Below, one piece after another: positions 7,493 through 10,012 of a DNA stretch of 10,012 nt. This stretch comes from DUNY01 sp964520055 (GTDB lineage Bacteria; Bacillota; Thermosediminibacteria; Thermosediminibacterales; Tepidanaerobacteraceae), in NCBI GenBank assembly GCA_964520055.1, contig CAZFME010000082.1:1-10012 (forward strand), written 5' to 3'. The stretch's first letter is position 1; every line of letters starts with the position of its first letter. The notes beneath the pieces were generated by a model, which worked only from the letters and a program-made list of their open reading frames with translations, did no database searches and was not told the DNA's origin. The translations under genes and the position numbers were made by a program.

Positions 7493-7640
7493 GACGTGCT
7501 GTTGACATCTGAATATGGGGGCGACCAACTTCATTTAACATAGTGTTATCGGTTCCATCTTTAACGCTTCACCCAAAGCTTGGGGCCTAAGATAAGAGCT
7601 ATCTAAGGCTCCAGGACTTCGTCAACGCTAAACGTTATCT
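7493..7640 (+). repeat. attC-like site E
   Basis: The left arm TGACGT-GCT-GTTGAC (7492-7506) matches the reverse complement of the right arm GTCAACGCTAAACGTTA (7621-7637). GTTGAC/GTCAAC pair perfectly, and TGACGT pairs with ACGTTA through one G-U. An inner imperfect stem joins 7576-7594 with 7600-7619 (GCCT..AGATA / TATCT.AGGC). The right end CTTCGTCAAC-N6-ACGTTAT is nearly that of site F. Inside the site, TAACA-TAG-TGTTA (about 7537-7551) looks like a left core fused to a right core. An alternative left core, TTTAACG (7560-7566), would give a shorter site. Confidence 0.6.
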
Positions 7641-7658
7641 GAAACGGGGGAGATAGTA

Positions 7659-8035
7659 TTGATAAAAGAAAAGGTTCTAGAAATTTTAAAAGAATTTCCA
7701 GGGTTAACGGATCGGCAGATTACGGATAAAGTTTTAGGCTTATATAAACCACAACAAAGTATAAATCAATTGTGTAGGACTACGATGGCCGTATCGGCAA
7801 TTATCTTCAGGGAACTGTTTCTGATGTAGAGATAGACTTCAACAAACATTCGTATTCCGGAGAAAAGTATCCTATCCAGAGTATTATGCAAGACATTAAT
7901 AAGCTTAAAATTTTGCAGGATTTTTTTTACACCTATGTTTTACAAAATATAAAAATAATAGAGATATTGATGGGCTGCAGTGAATTGTTCTTAGTGAAGC
8001 TTTGGAGGTTTTATTGGTTTGGTTACGTGCAGTAA
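7659..8035 (+). pseudogene. decayed winged-helix DNA-binding protein
   Basis: A TTG start (7659) with GGGGGAG upstream gives MIKEKVLEILKEFPGLTDR, QITDKVLG, KPQQSINQLCR, which reads like the first helices of a small winged-helix domain. The frame then runs into unrelated residues and stops at TAG 7827-7829. In another frame, directly after LCR, YDGRIGNYL (from 7781) supplies what looks like the end of the wing, followed by EIDFNKHSYSGEKYPIQSIMQDINKLKI and an open frame to TAA 8033-8035. About ten codons that normally separate the recognition helix from the wing seem to be missing, so a deletion plus frameshift is likely. No intact gene can be built here. It precedes the flavodoxin gene in the same cassette and may once have regulated or accompanied it. 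Family assignment rests on pattern memory. Confidence 0.5.
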
Positions 8036-8068
8036 GGAAAATATATATTTTAAGAGGGCGGGTAATAC

Positions 8069-8599
8069 ATGAGTAATATAATTGTGATTTATCAGTCTAA
8101 ATATGGAGCAACAAAAAAATATGCAGAATGGTTAGCGGAAGAATTATCGTGCGACTTAGTCGAAACAAAAAAAGCCACAATTGAGCAGATAGAAAAATAT
8201 GACGTTGTTATTTTAGGTGGTGGCATATATGCCACAGGAATTGCAGGTATTTCTTTCCTTAAAAGACATTATGAAAGACTAAAAAATAAGAAGATTATTG
8301 TGTTTGCAGTTGGAGCATCTCCATACGATGAAAAAGCAATGACTGCACTGAAAGAACGTAATTTTAAGACAGAGTTTTCACATATTCCCTGCTTTTATTG
8401 CAGAGGTGCATGGAATGAAGAAATTATGTCTTGGAAAGACCGCATACTGTGCAATTTGTTAAAAAAAGTTGTTGCAAAAAAAGACCCAGCCACCTATGAA
8501 CCATGGGAAACTGCTTTAATGCAAGCAGTTGGTTCTAATTTTGATTGGACAGAAAAAGAGCAAATTAAAGATATTGTCGAATACGTACGGATAAAATGA
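8069..8599 (+). CDS. flavodoxin-like protein (HemG/Flavodoxin_5 type)
   Basis: 176 residues, the usual size for the HemG-like flavodoxin family. The N-terminus NIIVIYQSKYGATKKYAEWLAEEL contains the FMN phosphate-binding loop (Ser10 to Thr15). VVILGGGIYATGI (46-58) matches the second flavin-contact loop, and KKIIVFAVGASP is the next strand. Cysteines occur in IPCFYCRGAW. There is no signal or membrane segment, so it is a cytosolic redox protein that probably binds FMN. HemG oxidises protoporphyrinogen IX, but the clostridial and bacilli relatives of this group are mostly uncharacterised, so hemG is not assigned. The start is supported by GAGGGCGGG about 7 bases upstream. It follows a decayed winged-helix gene, and an AT-rich hairpin lies about 20 bases after its stop. 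Confidence 0.88.
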   Translation: MSNIIVIYQSKYGATKKYAEWLAEELSCDLVETKKATIEQIEKYDVVILGGGIYATGIAGISFLKRHYERLKNKKIIVFAVGASPYDEKAMTALKERNFKTEFSHIPCFYCRGAWNEEIMSWKDRILCNLLKKVVAKKDPATYEPWETALMQAVGSNFDWTEKEQIKDIVEYVRIK

Positions 8600-8619
8600 G
8601 CACTAGCCTGAATAACCTT

Positions 8620-8641
8620 ATAATACGCTATATCGTATTAT
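8620..8641. promoter_or_regulatory. AT-rich hairpin after the flavodoxin gene
   Basis: ATAATACG (8620-8627) and CGTATTAT (8634-8641) are perfect 8-base complements around CTATAT. There is no T-tract of terminator type, so it may be a 3' stabilising structure, a weak bidirectional terminator or a protein-binding dyad. Confidence 0.35.
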
Positions 8642-8684
8642 TTATTAAATGTATAAAACAAGTACAATAGAATTTAATTTTAAA

Positions 8685-8752
8685 GGGTGCGACGTCCTAT
8701 TGCCATCTGAGTCACGGGGCGTGTGGCATCGGAGAATGCGGACACGTTAGAA
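8685..8752 (+). repeat. degenerate or fragmentary attC-like site F'
   Basis: GACGTCCTATTGCCATCTGA (8691-8710) matches the left edge of site E (GACGTGCTGTTGACATCTGA) at 17 of 20 bases, so it is a site left end. A right-core-like ACGTTAGAA (8744-8752) follows 35 bases later, but pairing between the two ends is weak. Either a shortened site or the left stub of a deleted one. Confidence 0.45.
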
Positions 8753-8877
8753 GAAATGGGGCAGCCAGTCGGCACACATCCTGTGGTGGATTTTACAGGG
8801 CATAGCCTTAGGCACGAGCACGAGAAACCGGCGCTTCACCATCCTTGGTTTCTCTAGCGGGACCGTCCCCACATCAG
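8753..8877. other. gene-less stretch, possibly an ORF-less mini-cassette
   Basis: Between fragment F' and site F there is no supportable coding frame. The stretch is GC-rich and structured: GAGAAACC (8822-8829) and GGTTTCTC (8847-8854) are perfect complements, and GGGACCGTCCC (about 8860-8870) is palindromic. It could be debris of older sites, a structured RNA or an ORF-less cassette bounded by 8746/8747 and 9003/9004. Confidence 0.35.
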
Positions 8878-9009
8878 ATATCAACGAGTTGCCGGCTCCA
8901 CGTTGGGTTGAATATAAATCGGGGAGTTCCGACGCTCCGACCTAAACCGTTCCGCCTAACTTAAAGAGTAAGTAAGGCGGAACGGCTTCGTCAACTCGGG
9001 ACGTTATAT
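8878..9009 (+). repeat. attC-like site F
   Basis: The left arm ATATCAACG-AGTTG (8878-8891) matches the right arm CAACT-CGGGA-CGTTATAT (8992-9009). Cores and inner blocks pair with the extra bases on the right side, as in attC. The centre holds a strong stem, CCGTTCCGCCTAACTT (8947-8962) with AAGTAAGGCGGAACGG (8970-8985), 15 of 16 paired. At about 132 nt it is close in size to the long Vibrio-type repeats. Confidence 0.68.
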
Positions 9010-9046
9010 GACATTCGAATCTGGGGTAAATGGAGGAAAATAGTGA

Positions 9047-9976
9047 ATGAAAAGATTAAGAGGAAAATTTTTTATGATAACTGTATCAATTACTCTAATT
9101 TTTATTACAGGTTGTAGTGGTCAGGCTAAACAGGTTAACGCAAATACGGAAATACAGGTTATTGCAAAGGTGCATGCAAATAGTCAGAACACTGTTGATT
9201 TATTCATAAGAGACGAAACAAATACTAAGGAGGAATTCTATAAAACAATCACTGACGGATACCTAAACCATTATCATAGCTCTGAAGGCCTTAGTGGAAA
9301 TTATTATCTAATCAGAAGAACAGGTGATGACAGCAGTACCGATAGTAACTGGTCAGACGAACTCTGGAGATATACGCCTCAAAAAGAAGAAACTAAGATG
9401 TATTCAATTAAGGGGTTGGATTTTCGAGTTGCCTCCAATGAAAAAACAGTCGCCTTAACCGGAGGTGATGTCATAGGTGAACAATTTATTTTTCTGAATG
9501 ACCGTGGTAAGGAAATAAAAAGATACAATGTTAAGGATTTGCTTACTGGCAAAGAAAGCAAAGATTATATACCTATGATTGGTTTGCTAAAATGGTCTGA
9601 TGATAGTGAGAATTTATGGGGTGTTTTAGCGGAAGGAGGCTGGATTGAAACGATATTTTCTATCAATATAAGTACCTGGGAAGTAAAAAAATATAGCACT
9701 GGTAATTTACCCTTGGGTTTAGAATTTGAGTTAAATGCCAATAGAGGTCTTTTGCTCTTTAGTGATTATCCGGTATTATTGGATGTTTTTTCAGAAAGCG
9801 AATATAACAGTAGCAAAAAGAGCGTAAAACTATATATTTATGATTTAGATACTCAAAGACAACAAACAATTTCCACATCAATTACAAAAAGGTTTAATCC
9901 TAAGTGGTTAGATGACAACACAATCGAATTCGATTCACCCAATGGAAACGGTAGACAAATATACAAAATAGATTAG
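9047..9976 (+). CDS. lipoprotein, probable beta-propeller-like fold, function unknown
   Basis: 309 residues. The N-terminus is a lipoprotein signal: basic start MKRLRGK, hydrophobic core FFMITVSITLIF, and lipobox ITGC with Cys23 as the lipidation site. This places the mature protein on the outer face of the membrane. After the signal, repeated strand-turn units with Trp/Asp-rich turns (DELWRYTPQ, IGLLKWSDDSENLWGV, IETIFSINISTWEVKKY, KLYIYDLDTQRQQ, NPKWLDDNTIEF) resemble propeller blades of TolB/WD40-like sensor proteins. No catalytic residues are evident. The start has GGAGG at 9032-9036. The GTG at 9043 is in another frame and was not chosen. It is alone in its cassette, and the left edge of the next attC-like site begins within 15 bases of the stop. 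Confidence 0.85.
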   Translation: MKRLRGKFFMITVSITLIFITGCSGQAKQVNANTEIQVIAKVHANSQNTVDLFIRDETNTKEEFYKTITDGYLNHYHSSEGLSGNYYLIRRTGDDSSTDSNWSDELWRYTPQKEETKMYSIKGLDFRVASNEKTVALTGGDVIGEQFIFLNDRGKEIKRYNVKDLLTGKESKDYIPMIGLLKWSDDSENLWGVLAEGGWIETIFSINISTWEVKKYSTGNLPLGLEFELNANRGLLLFSDYPVLLDVFSESEYNSSKKSVKLYIYDLDTQRQQTISTSITKRFNPKWLDDNTIEFDSPNGNGRQIYKID

Positions 9977-9989
9977 TTTTAAGCTCGAA

Positions 9990-10012
9990 CGTCACATAAC
10001 ACTGAATTACCA
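9990..10012 (+). repeat. left edge of attC-like site G (cut by window end)
   Basis: CGTC-ACA-TAACACTGAATT has the same spacing and nearly the same bases as the left edge of site C (CGTC-GTC-TAACATTGAATT). CATAACA would be the left core and TGAATTACCA the inner block. A matching TGGTAATTCA should lie some 40-100 bases past the window. Confidence 0.6.

Larger units (their letters stand above)
1..10012 (+). mobile_element. integron-type gene cassette array (internal part, no integrase in view)
   Basis: Seven units in a row share one plan: gene(s) on the + strand, then a GC-rich imperfect palindrome ending in an ACGTTA-like core. Taking the break in the right core between G and TT, as in known attC sites, the units run about 424-2165, 2166-3370, 3371-4581, 4582-7634 and 7635-9003, with incomplete units at both ends. 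The gene contents are unrelated to each other while the sites recur, which is what cassette arrays look like. The sites vary in length and inner sequence, so they are attC-like rather than one clonal repeat. The array type is an inference from site structure; integrase and attI are not seen. Confidence 0.7.

Noticed and set aside
8691..9009. One single 319-base attC from F' left end to site F right end
   Set aside because: The ends pair partly, but the nearer left arm at 8878 pairs better and gives a normal length.
1..10012. CRISPR array
   Set aside because: The recurring sites are hundreds to thousands of bases apart, imperfect palindromes of differing length, and separated by genes rather than short spacers.
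1..10012. Insertion sequences or transposases
   Set aside because: No transposase-like protein and no gene flanked by matching terminal repeats; inverted repeats are all within single attC-like sites.

Overview
The window looks like part of a gene-cassette array of the integron type. It holds seven successive units, all on the + strand. Each is one gene (once a two-gene operon, once a gene remnant plus a gene) followed by a GC-rich, imperfectly palindromic site of roughly 75-190 bases. The right ends of these sites share an ACGTTA-like core (CGATAT, ACATTA, ACGTTA four times) preceded by a block such as GTCGGCAA or GTCAAC. That block pairs with a block near the left end of the same site, as in the R''-L''...L'-R' layout of attC. 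No integrase, attI or cassette promoter is in view; by the usual polarity they would lie to the left. The AT-rich genes, strong GGAGG-type ribosome binding sites and TTG starts suggest a Bacillota host, but this is inference from composition only.

Layout: (1) 3' end of an unrecognised gene, up to 280, then site A. (2) A 471-residue unrecognised protein (553-1968), site B. (3) A decayed endonuclease-like gene (2244-3291) with several frame breaks, site C. (4) A DUF3800 protein (3468-4322), site D. (5) A two-gene operon (4760-7422), site E. (6) A decayed winged-helix gene (7659-8035) and an intact flavodoxin-like protein (8069-8599), then orphan site fragments, a gene-less stretch and site F. 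(7) A lipoprotein (9047-9976) and the left edge of site G, cut by the window end.

The most interesting unit is cassette 5. A 259-residue protein beginning Met-Gly overlaps by 4 bases a 628-residue protein that joins a QueC-like PP-loop ATPase with a four-cysteine zinc site to a C-terminal PD-(D/E)XK-type nuclease. Each protein carries a match to the sliding-clamp binding pentapeptide, QLTLF and QLSLF. QueC-like proteins are known from defence systems (QatC in QatABCD, and type IV CBASS). A compact QueC-like plus nuclease pair that may dock on DnaN would be a plausible undescribed anti-phage system. DUF3800, the decayed nuclease and the 471-residue protein also fit a defence-rich cassette array.

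Decay is visible: the nuclease cassette has about six frame breaks and a lost catalytic Glu, the winged-helix gene is broken, and several attC-like half sites are stranded around sites C, E and F. The other long genes are intact, which argues against general sequencing error.
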